A DNA stretch of 64,000 bases, from the NCBI RefSeq assembly GCF_000316575.1, contig NC_019682.1:4400001-4464000 (forward strand), written 5' to 3'. Both the position numbers and the translations under genes were made by a program. Below, one piece after another: positions 53,096-62,853 of this stretch. Numbering within the stretch: position 1 is the first letter of the stretch; the number at the start of each line of letters is the position of its first letter. The notes under the pieces were generated by a model. The model saw only the letters and a list, made by a program, of their open reading frames with translations, ran no database searches and was not told the DNA's origin. This DNA is from Calothrix sp. PCC 7507. Lineage in GTDB: Bacteria; Cyanobacteriota; Cyanobacteriia; Cyanobacteriales; Nostocaceae.

Positions 53096-55441
53096 TTAAA
53101 TAAACTTACCTACAGAGTTTTTCCGCCGGATGCCAATTACAGATGGACGGGGAATACCTGTAGACTGACCTTTACCACCATCAGCGGCGGGGATATTACT
53201 GGGCCAACTACTGCCACGAGGAACACTGCGAGTTTGATTGAATGTTGTACCATTCAAATCTAATATCTCAATGCTGCGGCTGAGTGTTGTGCCATCGTTA
53301 ATTGGCGAATCTTCACCGGGATGCTGTACAGAAATAATCAGCGTATCTGCTACAAATGTTGGGCCTGTCATTTCACAACGCACTGGCCCGTGGGCAAATG
53401 GTATCACTTGTCCGGCATTAGCCCCACTAGTGGGGATGAAGAATAGCCAGTTATTGCCAAAAACTCCAGTGAAATCGGATACATTGCCACTAATTGTATG
53501 ATCGATGGTGGTTGGCTTGGCAGCAGCACCAAGATTAAAACCGTTGTGGGTGTTGGTAGACATATCTGTCACACCCCAAACGTTTGCTTGTTCGTCGAAC
53601 ACCAAATTATCGACATTAGCAAAACCAGCACCAGATACAGAACCCGCTTCTCCGCCTTGTGCTAATCTTTGCCAGCGGAAGGTTTGACCTGTACCATCGG
53701 CACTATCTTCAATAATTTTGTATAATCCCCCTGATTGCTGTGTAGCGTTAGCGGTTTTGTTTAACTTGGCAACTTGGAAAATGCGGGAATCAGGATAACC
53801 ATCGCTTCCTGGTGCGCCATCGGTGTAAGCAATGAATACTTCTTTGGTGCGCGGATGCACTTCTAAGTCTTCGGGACGTGCTGTGGGGGTGCCACCAATC
53901 AAGTTTGCGGCGAGGAAAGCGTCGGCGAGAACAGCACCTTGAGAAGTGTAAAAGTCAGATAGCTTTTTATTTTGATAAGCAGGTAAAGCTGTGGCTTCAT
54001 TAGTGCGATCGCATTTGAATATACCACCATCTTTAGTTTGCTGGGCAATACCATTGCGTCGCGGTAGCGGTAAAAGTCCTTCTTTTTGTACTTTCCCTAA
54101 AGCATCAAATTCTACTGAAGAAAGTACAGTCGGCGAAATGGGATTAGTGACAGTATTTAAGAGTAGTGGTAGCCAGCGACCTGTACCATCGGCATTGTAA
54201 CGCGCCACATACAGCGTACCTTTTTCCCATAACTTACTGTTGCTTTTACTCGTCGGGGAGGAAACATTATCAGCGCTGACAAATTTCCAAGTGTGTCCCC
54301 CACGCCTGTCATCTCCCATGTAAGCAACTAATTTCTTCCCGGCTTCAGCTCGTAAGGTTATATTTTCGTGGTGGTAGCGACCTAACCAAGTGTGTTTGCG
54401 AGGACGGAAATTTGGGTCTGCTGGGTCAATTTCTACTATCCAGCCATATTTTTCTCCAACTAAACCAAAGGTCTTACCAGTGCTGCCATCGGTGTACTCT
54501 GTTTGAGTACCATTACTCTTGACTGCTTCTGTCACACCTACTGTATTTTGAAAGTTTTCTTCAGCTGTTAAGATAGTGCCCCAAGGCGTTGTACCGCCAG
54601 AACAATTGTAGGCAGTACCAATAATTTTGTTACCCAAACCATCAGCGCTAATGTTAAAAACTTGGGTAGCTGCTGGGCCTGTAGCGATTAAATAGTTTTG
54701 ATCGCCTTTTTGGTGACTGAGATTTCCCCAAGCAGTGATGTTTTGATAACTATCAGTGCGTTGGCTGTTAATTCCTAATCCAGAAAGACCATGAATTCGG
54801 CGATTTTTGGCATCTTTAACCACAGCAAAACGCTTGCTGCTTTTATTGCGAGCCAGGCGAATAATTGAACCACCCAAATTATATAAAAACTCCCCTTCAG
54901 CTTGAATATCTTTAGTTGCTGGTAAAGCCCAGCCAATTACTGACTCAAAAGCCGTCGGTAGTCCTTGCAAATCATTATCAGCGTCTAGTAATAAAGCAGA
55001 AATAGGATAACTCACATATTCGTGATTTACCCACAAATAGCCCTCATCTTGATTTTTGTTGATGGGGACAAAAGCAGTATAATCGCAGTTATAGCCGACA
55101 TACTCGTCTTTGTTGGCAAATAAGCGATCGCCCCAACTCACAATCACATAACGTTCATATTCTGGTGGGACTACCACATCATCAATAACACTGTAGCTAG
55201 TTAACTTCACATCAGCAGATGCATTTAAAACTTTCCCCTGACCTCTTCCTGTGGGCAAAAAGTTCTTTTGTTGTTGATAAATCGGTAAAGGATGGGGCAA
55301 ACGTACTGGTGTAAAGTTTAGAGATGTAGTTTTAGCTTCTGCAATTTGAGAAATACCCTCTAGGATTTTGTCTCCTAATGCAGCAGCGCCAACAGTACCT
55401 GCAAAAAACGTTAAAATCTGTCTCCGACTCAATTTAGACAT
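53096..55441 (-). CDS. phoX: PhoX-type alkaline phosphatase (DUF839), Tat-exported
   Basis: 781 residues. The N-terminal SRRQILTFFAGTVGAAAL is a twin-arginine signal, consistent with a folded Ca/Fe metalloenzyme exported by Tat. Family features: LWVNHEYVS, CSGGTTPWGTILTAEENF (the conserved Cys and Glu region), HTWLGRYHHENI, VAYMGDDRRGGHTWKF and DNLVFDEQANVWGVTDM. PhoX hydrolyses phosphomonoesters in the periplasm under phosphate limitation. A Pho box was not confidently found upstream. The gene is convergent with the acyl-export operon and not part of it. Confidence 0.9.
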   Translation of the reverse strand: MSKLSRRQILTFFAGTVGAAALGDKILEGISQIAEAKTTSLNFTPVRLPHPLPIYQQQKNFLPTGRGQGKVLNASADVKLTSYSVIDDVVVPPEYERYVIVSWGDRLFANKDEYVGYNCDYTAFVPINKNQDEGYLWVNHEYVSYPISALLLDADNDLQGLPTAFESVIGWALPATKDIQAEGEFLYNLGGSIIRLARNKSSKRFAVVKDAKNRRIHGLSGLGINSQRTDSYQNITAWGNLSHQKGDQNYLIATGPAATQVFNISADGLGNKIIGTAYNCSGGTTPWGTILTAEENFQNTVGVTEAVKSNGTQTEYTDGSTGKTFGLVGEKYGWIVEIDPADPNFRPRKHTWLGRYHHENITLRAEAGKKLVAYMGDDRRGGHTWKFVSADNVSSPTSKSNSKLWEKGTLYVARYNADGTGRWLPLLLNTVTNPISPTVLSSVEFDALGKVQKEGLLPLPRRNGIAQQTKDGGIFKCDRTNEATALPAYQNKKLSDFYTSQGAVLADAFLAANLIGGTPTARPEDLEVHPRTKEVFIAYTDGAPGSDGYPDSRIFQVAKLNKTANATQQSGGLYKIIEDSADGTGQTFRWQRLAQGGEAGSVSGAGFANVDNLVFDEQANVWGVTDMSTNTHNGFNLGAAAKPTTIDHTISGNVSDFTGVFGNNWLFFIPTSGANAGQVIPFAHGPVRCEMTGPTFVADTLIISVQHPGEDSPINDGTTLSRSIEILDLNGTTFNQTRSVPRGSSWPSNIPAADGGKGQSTGIPRPSVIGIRRKNSVGKFI

Positions 55442-55516
55442 GAAGATTTCCTCTGCTTTGTTGACAAGATTTAGTAGAGTTTGATTGGTATAAAAATGGT
55501 GAATTTAACTAGGATA

Positions 55517-55647
55517 TATAGTAGCCCGCTCTGATTTTTGAAATTATTTGCGTAGTCAGGGACTGGGGACTAGGGATTGGGGACTGGGTCAGAAAGGATA
55601 AGAGGTGTACTGAATTTGTTCAGCAATCAAATAGGAGTCCTCTATAT
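55517..55647. repeat. Short MITE-like element with TGATTTTTGAAA ends
   Basis: The left end is TATAGTAG...TGATTTTTGAAA, the right end CAATCAAATAGGAGTCCTCTATA. It belongs to the same family as 29963-30314 and 57605-57746, and contains GGGGACT/GGGGATT heptamers. Confidence 0.55.
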
Positions 55648-55748
55648 GTATTTTGAGATAAACAACAAATTAACCAGCGATTATATGAATCCGGTTTATT
55701 TTGGCACAAATCGTCAGATACAGGCTTATGTTGACTGTGCCCACCCTA

Positions 55749-55860
55749 CTAGTACTCTGTCAAGATAAAAATGATGGACTGTAGTGCGGGCATCTTGCCC
55801 GCGTGAGCGAGACGCTCACACTACCAAAAATCCCTCAAAACAAAATTGACAGACTACTAG
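55749..55860. repeat. 112-bp MITE with CTAGTAGTCTGTCAA ends (copy A)
   Basis: Terminal inverted repeats CTAGTACTCTGTCAA and TTGACAGACTACTAG flank a GTAGTGCGGGCATCTTGCCC / GAGCGAGACGCTCACACTAC double palindrome. Copy B at 59081-59193 matches it, partly inverted. The rest of the 55442-56166 gap holds another GTGCGGGCATCTTGCCCGC palindrome near 55995 and no gene. Confidence 0.75.
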
Positions 55861-56166
55861 ATTTATCTCAAGAGTTAAATATGGATTTTATACAATGCGA
55901 ATGTATACATTAAAGATTAAGATGGGGTTATGTATTAATTAACTATTTCAGCAGTGCTATTAATTAGATAAACCTCGTCCATTTTGAAACCTGGAGTGCG
56001 GGCATCTTGCCCGCTACTACCCCAGAGGGAGCAAGATGCTCCCACTACTTTGGAAAACTATAGACTGCTTGCAAAAGTGGTCATTTTCGCGTTCTTCTTT
56101 GCGTCTACCCTGCGGGTTCCGCCTACGGCGGTATGCGTGAGGCAAAAAAAGATTTATGCAAGAGGT

Positions 56167-57519
56167 CTAATGTTCCAACTGATTGGGAATGCCTTCGCAA
56201 CCACCGGGAATAGTGTTTCTGGTTTGTTCTCCTCCCCAAGTGCAGCAGTAATAACGTGCTGAATCAGACATGCGTTTGACGTTGGTGAAATCGGCATTTT
56301 GTACCACTGCGCCGGTGTGTTGGCCAGTTTGGTAGTCTGGTGGTTCGGTGCGACTGCGGGGTGAAGCCTTATCTACGGAACCATAAAATAGACGGATGCC
56401 GTTTAAGTCTGCACCATTGAGATTAGCATTGTATAAGATGGTGCGGGAAAGGTTGGCTTTGACTAAGTCACAACTGCTGAGATTAGCACGGACAAGATTA
56501 GCTTCACTCAGGTCAGTCCAACGCAAATCGGTTTCAGCCAGGTCTGCGCCGGCTAGCATCACGCCTAAATCGATGACACGTACACCTTCTAGGCGGTCTT
56601 CGGCGTAACCACCAACACCGTTGAGAATGGCTCGACCTAGGCGGCGATCGCGTTTTAGTGGTGTCAGCAATTTGGAACGAGAAAGAAAGCGGAGAATTTT
56701 CGCTTTACCGCTACCATCGACACTACTGAGAATTGCAGCGGTGCGTCCTTCAGCGATCGCTCTTTCTTGGGGCCAATCTTCTAATAAACCTTCTTCATCT
56801 AACACCAAGTCTGAGACACCTTGGAAGTAGGAATCTATTGTCTGCTGCTGAGTGATGATGTTTTGCTGCACTGTGAGCAGGTTTTGCTGAATAGTCAAGT
56901 CTTTGGAAATGACGTATTGTCGCCAAGCGACGTAAACAGCGATGATGGCGATGAGAATTTGTCCCAAAGCCCCAAACCAATCTGCTAAAGTACCAGCGAT
57001 ATCCCAGTTTATCTTGCTTCCCCTACTTAGTAAGTAAGTGCCTAAACCAGTGAAGTTTAATATGCCGATGATGGCTACTAAGATACCAAAAAAGGCCACC
57101 AACAGCGTTCGGTCTAGGGGCGAAAACCACTCATTGACTACATGTTGCAACCAAGGTAATAACATCGCCAGCGATAACACCAAAGTTATTAGTGTTCCCA
57201 AAATGCCGATGATCCAGTTATTTAAAACCAGTCCCACGATAGTGATGGCGATCGCTACTAAGGTAATTAGTAATGCTCTTGGTTTTACAGTGACTGGATA
57301 ACCAGTGACTGGCTGGCTGAAAGAACGGGCTTGTTTGAGGACTGTGGTATTTTGTGGAGATTGCAAAGACGCGATCGCCGCTAAGGCTTGTTGGCTGGCT
57401 AATTCCCCTGGTGTCAGACTGTTTTCACCTGCACCACCATCAAAATCATCTGGTTCCAAGTCGTTTTCGCTAATGGTTTCTGGGGTTGGTTGATCGGAGA
57501 AGTTGGATTCATTTGTCAT
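56167..57519 (-). CDS. Membrane-anchored pentapeptide-repeat protein
   Basis: About 450 residues from ATG 57519 (MTNESNFSDQP). An acidic N-terminal ~75 residues is followed by four hydrophobic segments (ALLITLVAIAITIVGLVL, IIGILGTLITLVLSLAMLL, LLVAFFGILVAIIGILNF, ILIAIIAVYVAW). A helical stretch (residues ~210-320) leads to pentapeptide repeats (ADLAETDLRWTDLSEANLV, then ANLSRTILYNANL) forming a right-handed beta-helix. The repeats would lie in the cytoplasm if the N-terminus does. Function unknown; such proteins are abundant in cyanobacteria. Confidence 0.8.
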   Translation of the reverse strand: MTNESNFSDQPTPETISENDLEPDDFDGGAGENSLTPGELASQQALAAIASLQSPQNTTVLKQARSFSQPVTGYPVTVKPRALLITLVAIAITIVGLVLNNWIIGILGTLITLVLSLAMLLPWLQHVVNEWFSPLDRTLLVAFFGILVAIIGILNFTGLGTYLLSRGSKINWDIAGTLADWFGALGQILIAIIAVYVAWRQYVISKDLTIQQNLLTVQQNIITQQQTIDSYFQGVSDLVLDEEGLLEDWPQERAIAEGRTAAILSSVDGSGKAKILRFLSRSKLLTPLKRDRRLGRAILNGVGGYAEDRLEGVRVIDLGVMLAGADLAETDLRWTDLSEANLVRANLSSCDLVKANLSRTILYNANLNGADLNGIRLFYGSVDKASPRSRTEPPDYQTGQHTGAVVQNADFTNVKRMSDSARYYCCTWGGEQTRNTIPGGCEGIPNQLEH

Positions 57520-57604
57520 GGTTTGTATTGTGCCCCAGCACACTCATTTCAACAGATGTTCTATGTTAACTGCTACACAGTATGGTAAAGCAAGATTAGC
57601 AACC

Positions 57605-57746
57605 TATAGCAATCTGGTTTGATTTTTGAACGTATTTGCGTAAGTAGGCAATCTTGCTATAGGCAATAGATAATAGGCACTCTTGTAAGAAGGGTAGGAG
57701 AGGTGTACTGAGTTTTTTCAAAAGTCAAATAGGAGACCTAATATAA
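57605..57746. repeat. 142-bp MITE-like element with TTTGATTTTTGAA ends
   Basis: Left end TATAGCAATCTGGTTTGATT, right end (reverse) TATTAGGTCTCCTATTTGAC. It has the same AGGTGTACTGA core as the element at 55517-55647. The remainder of the gap to 58102 is AT-rich without genes. Confidence 0.65.
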
Positions 57747-58102
57747 CCAGTCATTATTCTATACACCAGCTAGTTTTGATATAAATGATAGGATAGACTC
57801 CTTCCAAAAAATATAAATAAAACCATCACTAACCACAGATGAATACTGAATATGACATCTTCCAGTAGCCAACTTTTTTAAATAGTGCCAGGGATCGCAC
57901 ACGGCAAAATTTGGTGAAGTTGTCTCAGATTTCAATCAAGTAATTGTATTATTGATATTGAAAATGTGATTGTTTGGACTAGTTTATGCTAGACTTGTTT
58001 TTACAAAAATCACACAGTTAACTAAAAAGAGTAGTGTAAACTGATACTATTTGTTAACACAAACAAGTTCTAGTAGTATACTATCAATTCTGTAGGTGCA
58101 GC

Positions 58103-58846
58103 ATGTTATTTTGGCGCTGCTTGATTTCTTCTAGTTTGCTCACTTTCTTCACATCTGGCTGTGGTAGTTGGACAAATTCAACAGCAGAAAATACTAAGCA
58201 AGTTGTACAAGAAAGTAATGTTGCTCAACTGCTGATAGAAGCAAAAGCTAGGCAAAAGTCCGAAGACTTTTTAAATCAAGGCAATAATTTGTTAGACGCG
58301 CAACGGTATCAAGAAGCTGTAGAATTGTACGACCAAGCGATCGCTATTAAACCGGATAGTGCAGAAGCGTGGATTAACCGAGGAAATGCTCTCAGCTATT
58401 TGCACAACTACAAAGACGCGATCACATCTTACAACAAGGCGATCGCCATCCAACCCAATAAGGATGAAGCGTGGTATAATCAGGGTAATGCTTTAAGCTC
58501 TTTGCAAAGCTACAAAGCAGCAATAAAAGCATATGACAAAGCGATCGCCATCAAACCTCACAAATATGAAGCTTGGATTAACCGGGGTATTGCTCTGACA
58601 AAGTTGCAACGCTACACAGATGCAATAGCATCATATGACAAAGCGATCGCCATTAAGCCAAGCAAGCATGAAGCATATTACAACAAAGCTTGTGCTTACG
58701 CCCTACAGCGTAACGTAGAGTTAGCAGTTGCGAACCTCAAAAGAGCAATGCAGCTAGTTCCAAATAAGTACGAAAAATTAGCGAAAACCGATGCAGATTT
58801 CGCTAAAGTACGTAACGACAAACGCTTTCAAGAATTAATTCAATAG
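58103..58846 (+). CDS. TPR-repeat lipoprotein
   Basis: 247 residues. Signal peptide with lipobox LTFFTSGC (Cys20), so it is membrane-anchored and periplasmic. From about residue 55, four to five 34-residue TPR units of the AEAWINRGNALSYLHNYKDA type repeat (A-W-x-N-x-G, Y-x-x-A, A-I-x-x-x-P). The last unit is followed by LAKTDADFAKVRNDKRFQEL, usual for cyanobacterial TPR proteins. Likely a protein-interaction scaffold; partner unknown. Confidence 0.88.
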   Translation: MLFWRCLISSSLLTFFTSGCGSWTNSTAENTKQVVQESNVAQLLIEAKARQKSEDFLNQGNNLLDAQRYQEAVELYDQAIAIKPDSAEAWINRGNALSYLHNYKDAITSYNKAIAIQPNKDEAWYNQGNALSSLQSYKAAIKAYDKAIAIKPHKYEAWINRGIALTKLQRYTDAIASYDKAIAIKPSKHEAYYNKACAYALQRNVELAVANLKRAMQLVPNKYEKLAKTDADFAKVRNDKRFQELIQ

Positions 58847-58861
58847 TTTTTAAGCTATGGA

Positions 58862-58882
58862 GGGTTTAGCAGTGCTAAACCC
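58862..58882 (+). terminator. Hairpin after the TPR gene
   Basis: GGGTTTAGCA and TGCTAAACCC form a 10-bp perfect stem with a one-base centre, 15 bases after the stop. A TTTTATTTT tract follows only 15 bases later, so efficiency is uncertain. Confidence 0.45.
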
Positions 58883-59080
58883 CTACGAAAGATGTGTTTT
58901 ATTTTCACGCATATTTTGCATTTCCTGTCAATGCGTAAGTCCTAAAATTTAGCCCTTTCAAGGTGGTGAAATTCGGAACGAAAATTGGTTATTTCAACCT
59001 TTAAAAATCCCAAAATCTGAGCGGATAACTTAGGATGATCACACTAAAGTAACGTATCTTCGTTTGTCACCTTGAAAGGG

Positions 59081-59193
59081 CTAGTGGTTTGTCAATTTTG
59101 TTTTGAGGGGTTTTTGGTAGTGCGGGCCGAAAAGCCCGCGTGAGCGAGACGCTCACACTACAGTCCCTCATTTCAACCCTGACAGACTACTAG
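59081..59193. repeat. 113-bp MITE with CTAGTAGTCTGTCAA ends (copy B)
   Basis: Ends CTAGTGGTTTGTCAATTTTG and TTTCAACCCTGACAGACTAC. The outer arms match copy A (55749-55860) in reverse orientation, but the inner GTAGTGCGGGCC...CACTAC palindrome has the same orientation as in copy A, as if the core had flipped. The gap 58847-59263 holds no gene. Confidence 0.75.
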
Positions 59194-59226
59194 TCCTAAA
59201 ATTATAAAGAATGCGACAAATAGTAG

Positions 59227-59246
59227 GGGCGAACGGTTGTTCGCCC
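59227..59246 (-). terminator. Hairpin downstream of nadE
   Basis: GGGCGAAC/GTTCGCCC, 8-bp perfect stem with a 4-base loop, 17 bases beyond the NadE stop on the minus strand. A weak TACTATTTG tail follows in that direction. Confidence 0.4.
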
Positions 59247-59263
59247 TAGTTGTTCTATGTTAA

Positions 59264-60976
59264 TTACTTGAGGGTAGGAGTAGGGGAAGCTTTGGCTGGA
59301 TAGGCATTTTTCAGTGCAAACCAGTTGCTAGCAATTGGCATTCGCCAACCAGTACCGAAGGCGCGATCGGTGATTTTTAATCCTGGAGGTGCTTGTCGGC
59401 GCTTAAATTCAGCCCGCGCTACCATCTGGATGACTCGGTCTACAATCACTGGATCGTGGCCTGCGGCGACAACTTGGTCTGCTGATTGGTGGTTGTGAAT
59501 CAGACGTTGCAAGATGTCGTCTAAAATTTCGTAGGGGGGTAGAGAGTCTTGGTCAACTTGACCGGGTTTGAGTTCGGCGCTTGGTGCTTTATTGAGGACA
59601 TTTTGGGGAATAATTTCGCGATCGCGGTTTAAGTAGTGGCAAAGTGAATAAACGCGGGTTTTAGGAACGTCTGAAATGACAGCTAAACCGCCATTCATAT
59701 CACCGTAAAGGGTGCAATAGCCAACCGCCATTTCGGACTTATTACCAGTAGACAATAAGAGATAACCAAATTTATTAGCGATCGCCATTAATAAATTACC
59801 CCGAATGCGGGATTGCAGATTCTCTTCAGCAATGCCAAATTCAGTCCCAGCAAACATATCAGCTAGCGATCGATCAAAAGATTGCATGAGGTTAGCGATC
59901 GGTAAAATTTGCGCCTTAATCCCCAGATTTTCACTCAATGCCAAAGCATCACTGATAGAATGTTCGGAACTATAAGGTGAAGGCATCAGGATACCGAGGA
60001 CATTTTCTTTACCAAGTGCAGCAACAGCAATCGCCGCTACTAGTGAAGAATCAATCCCTCCACTTAAACCCAATACTACCTTAGAAAAACGACACTTACG
60101 GGCATAATCTCGCACACCCAAAACCAAAGCCTGCCAAATCTCATCATCTTCAGATGCAAATGGGGATGCGACAGTAGCCGATTTTAAATCCTGCTGTGTT
60201 TCGTCAAATTCAACTACTACCAAATCAGTTGTAAAACCACTAGCACGGCTAATGATTTCACCTTGACGATTCATCGCAAAACTGCAACCATCAAAGATTA
60301 AATCATCATTTCCTCCCACCTGATTAGCATAGATCATCGGTTGTTGAAAACGAACCGCACTATGCCTCAGCATCACTTCTCGAAACTGTTGCTTACCGAC
60401 ACTGTAAGGTGAAGCGGATAAATTCACAATCAAATCCACACCGATAATTGCCAAATCAGCGATGGGATTTACTGTATAACTACGTTTGCCCCAAAATTCT
60501 TCATCATTCCATAAATCTTCGCAAATTGTGACACCGATATCGATATTATCTAGAGTGAAATAATTAGCTTGTAATCCTGGCTCAAAATAGCGGCGTTCAT
60601 CAAATACATCATAGGTAGGCAAAAGCCGTTTATGAAAAACTTGCTTGACCTGTCCCTCTTCTAACAAAGCTATGCTGTTAAATAAAGATTTACCACCTGT
60701 GATATGCGCCTTTAAATTCTCTTCAACAGTTCCTACCAAAACAGCTAAATTTGGTGGTAAATCTTGAGCTAATTGTTGTAGGGTGACACCCATCGCTGCC
60801 ACAAAACTAGGATTTAGTAATAAATCCCTTGGTGGATAGCCGCACAAAGAAAGTTCTGGTGTCAACAACAACCGCGCACCCTCTGCTGCTGCTTGTTTTG
60901 CAGCTTCCAGGATTTGTTGGGCATTTCCTGGCAAATCACCAATTGTAGGATTAAGTTGAGCGATCGCAATCTTCAT
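59264..60976 (-). CDS. nadE: Glutamine-dependent NAD+ synthetase
   Basis: About 570 residues from ATG 60976 (MKIAIAQLNPTIGD); the frame opens at 61018. The N-terminal nitrilase-type glutaminase has the triad regions LLLTPELSLCGYPP (Glu), HKRLLPTYDVFDE (Lys) and IGVTICEDLW (Cys). The C-terminal synthetase has the PP-loop VVLGLSGGIDSSLVAAI and STGNKSEMAVGYCTLYGD. It amidates deamido-NAD with glutamine-derived ammonia and ATP, the last step of NAD synthesis. It lies in the same direction as, and downstream of, nrtR, nadD and pncB-like genes. Confidence 0.95.
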   Translation of the reverse strand: MKIAIAQLNPTIGDLPGNAQQILEAAKQAAAEGARLLLTPELSLCGYPPRDLLLNPSFVAAMGVTLQQLAQDLPPNLAVLVGTVEENLKAHITGGKSLFNSIALLEEGQVKQVFHKRLLPTYDVFDERRYFEPGLQANYFTLDNIDIGVTICEDLWNDEEFWGKRSYTVNPIADLAIIGVDLIVNLSASPYSVGKQQFREVMLRHSAVRFQQPMIYANQVGGNDDLIFDGCSFAMNRQGEIISRASGFTTDLVVVEFDETQQDLKSATVASPFASEDDEIWQALVLGVRDYARKCRFSKVVLGLSGGIDSSLVAAIAVAALGKENVLGILMPSPYSSEHSISDALALSENLGIKAQILPIANLMQSFDRSLADMFAGTEFGIAEENLQSRIRGNLLMAIANKFGYLLLSTGNKSEMAVGYCTLYGDMNGGLAVISDVPKTRVYSLCHYLNRDREIIPQNVLNKAPSAELKPGQVDQDSLPPYEILDDILQRLIHNHQSADQVVAAGHDPVIVDRVIQMVARAEFKRRQAPPGLKITDRAFGTGWRMPIASNWFALKNAYPAKASPTPTLK

Positions 60977-61320
60977 TTTGGATGTTCGCTTTGAGATTTG
61001 GGATAGGGAAAAAAGCACAATTAGGAATTATGAAGTTTTAAGACTAGGGCTTATTTATGATTTAACACAGCCTACGTTACTCTGCCCTTAGTACATCTAC
61101 AGACATCAGTTATCAGTTATCAGTTATCAGTTACTTGTACTGACTAGAGTAGTAGTAGGGTGGGCATTGCCCACCAACACCATGATACGGTGGGCAATGC
61201 CCACCCTACTACATATATTTCAAAAATCAAATACCAGTCCTATATCAGTTACTTTTACTGAGCGATAGCAAAAGAGTCCAGAAAAAATTGTTAACTGTTA
61301 ACTGTTAGCTGTTCACTGAT
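60977..61320. other. Repeat-filled gap between nadE and nrtR
   Basis: 344 bases containing ATCAGTT heptamers (61104-61133), the palindrome and MITE end at 61152-61245, and TTAACTG heptamers (61290-61318). No gene was seen. It presumably also contains the nadE promoter and perhaps an NrtR operator, which I could not identify among the repeats. Confidence 0.6.
61152..61245. repeat. GTAGTAGGGTGGGC palindrome with adjoining MITE end
   Basis: A perfect 14-bp inverted repeat (61152 and 61212 ends) with an inner copy of GGGCATTGCCCACC. It is followed by TTTCAAAAATCAAATACCAG at about 61220, the terminal sequence of the element family at 29963-30314. Confidence 0.75.
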
Positions 61321-62067
61321 TTAAATGAACACTAAAGGTTTATCTTTAAATGGAGCAAATGCCTCCGCATCAAACTTATACAAACTAGCTGGACGACCAG
61401 CACCTCTAGATACTTTAATTCCGGTATCTAATAAAAAACCTAACTTAAGTAAACGCGATCGAAAATTAGAATAATCAGAGAAATTCTCTCCTAAAACAGT
61501 AGTGTATAACTGATATAAATCATTCAAGGTAAATGTTTCTGGCAAAACTTCAAAAGCCACCGGACTATACTCCAACTTATTTCGCAAACGTCTGTGTCCA
61601 TAAGCCAGAACTTCGTGGTGATCAAAAGCTAATTGGGGCACCTCTTTGACTGGATACCAAGCTATACCTGTCACGCCATTAGCAATTAATTCTGCTTCTT
61701 CAAATCTGACCAAAGCAAAGTAACTCACTGAGAGATAACGCACACCATAACTATCAGTTGCTTCTCGTGGGTCACGTTTAGGTCCACCAAAGGTATACAA
61801 TTGTTCTAAGTAGAGATTGTTGACCCGAATTTTCTCTGCCATAATGCGATAAGCGGCATCTTCTAAAGACTCACCTTGACGCACCAAAGTACCGGGAAGA
61901 CTCCAGTGATTTAAAAATGGTTCCTGCTGTCGCATGACTAAAAGAACTAGCAGTCGATTTTGCGCTGTATCTACAGAGAAAATTACATTATCAACACCCA
62001 CCTTAAAATCAGCCAAAGGTTGTTGATCTAGCGGAGTTGGAATTTTTTTGTGGTGATGTCCTGGCAT
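61321..62067 (-). CDS. nrtR: NrtR-type Nudix-domain transcriptional regulator of NAD metabolism
   Basis: 248 residues. The N-terminal Nudix fold (FKVGVDNVIFSVDT to about residue 145) has a degenerate Nudix box: LVRQGESLEDAAYRIMAEK, where the catalytic REUxEE glutamates are replaced (R-I-M-A-E-K), so hydrolysis is unlikely. Residues ~165-248 form a winged helix (TFTLNDLYQLYTTVLGE, NFRSRLLKLGFL, GRPASLYKF). NrtR proteins repress NAD-synthesis genes and are released by ADP-ribose. Neighbouring nadD, nadE and pncB-like genes support this assignment. Its start lies 40 bases inside nadD. Confidence 0.88.
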   Translation of the reverse strand: MPGHHHKKIPTPLDQQPLADFKVGVDNVIFSVDTAQNRLLVLLVMRQQEPFLNHWSLPGTLVRQGESLEDAAYRIMAEKIRVNNLYLEQLYTFGGPKRDPREATDSYGVRYLSVSYFALVRFEEAELIANGVTGIAWYPVKEVPQLAFDHHEVLAYGHRRLRNKLEYSPVAFEVLPETFTLNDLYQLYTTVLGENFSDYSNFRSRLLKLGFLLDTGIKVSRGAGRPASLYKFDAEAFAPFKDKPLVFI

Positions 62068-62627
62068 TTGTACAAATGCTCTTGATGAATATAGGCAACT
62101 ATAGGTGGAGTCAAGGCTTCAGCATTTCCATGTTCACGATATGCTGTTGAGGAAATATCAAGACCAGTCAAGCTGGCGATCGCAATCTTTCCTCCCAAAT
62201 TTTGCACTCCCTCCAAACTAGACTCATCTATCGCATATCCCGGTCGCGGCACTACTAGTAATTGCACTTGGCGTAATAAATCTTCAACTTGATACCAACG
62301 GGGTAACTGACCCAATAAATCTGAACCAATCACCAAGGTATACTCAGTATCTTCTCCCCAACGTGCTTGAGCTTTTTCTATCGTCTCCAATGTTCTGAAG
62401 CTACTCAATTCTTGTTCCAAAGCCACATTTTGTTGTGGTGCATCGATATCCGCAATCAACAACCGCAACATCGCCGCCCGATGTTCTAAAGGCGTTTGAT
62501 GAGACTTAAAAGGATTATCCGCTGCCCAAACTGCCACCCAATCATAACGCTCAGACAACCATTTCAGAATCACCTGATGTCCAGCAGTTGGTGGATCGGC
62601 ACTAGTACCAAACAAAGCAATTCTCAT
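62028..62627 (-). CDS. nadD: Nicotinate-nucleotide adenylyltransferase
   Basis: 199 residues. [16 protein letters not shown] is the (H/T)xGH nucleotidyltransferase loop; [18 protein letters not shown] and DISSTAYRE match the NadD signature (ISSTxIR). It makes deamido-NAD from nicotinate mononucleotide and ATP, the substrate for NadE. The last 40 bases overlap the nrtR start, showing translational coupling. The GTSADPP form instead of GGxFDPP is a minor variation. Confidence 0.9.
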   Translation of the reverse strand: MRIALFGTSADPPTAGHQVILKWLSERYDWVAVWAADNPFKSHQTPLEHRAAMLRLLIADIDAPQQNVALEQELSSFRTLETIEKAQARWGEDTEYTLVIGSDLLGQLPRWYQVEDLLRQVQLLVVPRPGYAIDESSLEGVQNLGGKIAIASLTGLDISSTAYREHGNAEALTPPIVAYIHQEHLYKCQDITTKKFQLR

Positions 62628-62636
62628 AAGTAGGGA

Positions 62637-62853
62637 TTGGGGATTGGGGATTGGGGATTGGGGATTGGGGATTGGGGACTGGGGATTGGGGACTGGGGAT
62701 TGGGGACTGGGGATTGGGGACTGGGGATTGGGGACTGGGGACTGGGTATTGGGTATTGGGGATTGGGTATTGGGTATTGGGTATTGGGTATTATTCTCCC
62801 CCTGCTCCCCTGCTCCCCTGCTTCCCTGCTCCCCTGCCCCCTGCCCCCTGCCT
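62637..62853. repeat. GGGGATT/GGGGACT/GGGTATT heptamer array followed by CCCCTGCT repeats
   Basis: About 22 units of a 7-base repeat run from 62637 to about 62791, drifting from GGGGATT through GGGGACT to GGGTATT. A second array of 7- to 8-base CCCCTGCT units (62797-62853) follows and lies inside the 3' end of the phosphoribosyltransferase gene. The frames open through the first array in all three plus phases, so its ORFs are artefacts. Confidence 0.9.

Noticed and set aside
53096-55441. PhoX phosphatase as part of the acyl-export operon
   Set aside because: It is on the opposite strand, convergent, and separated by a bidirectional hairpin.
62637-62853. Repeat arrays as possible CRISPR
   Set aside because: Units are 7-8 bases with no unique spacers and no cas genes anywhere in the window.
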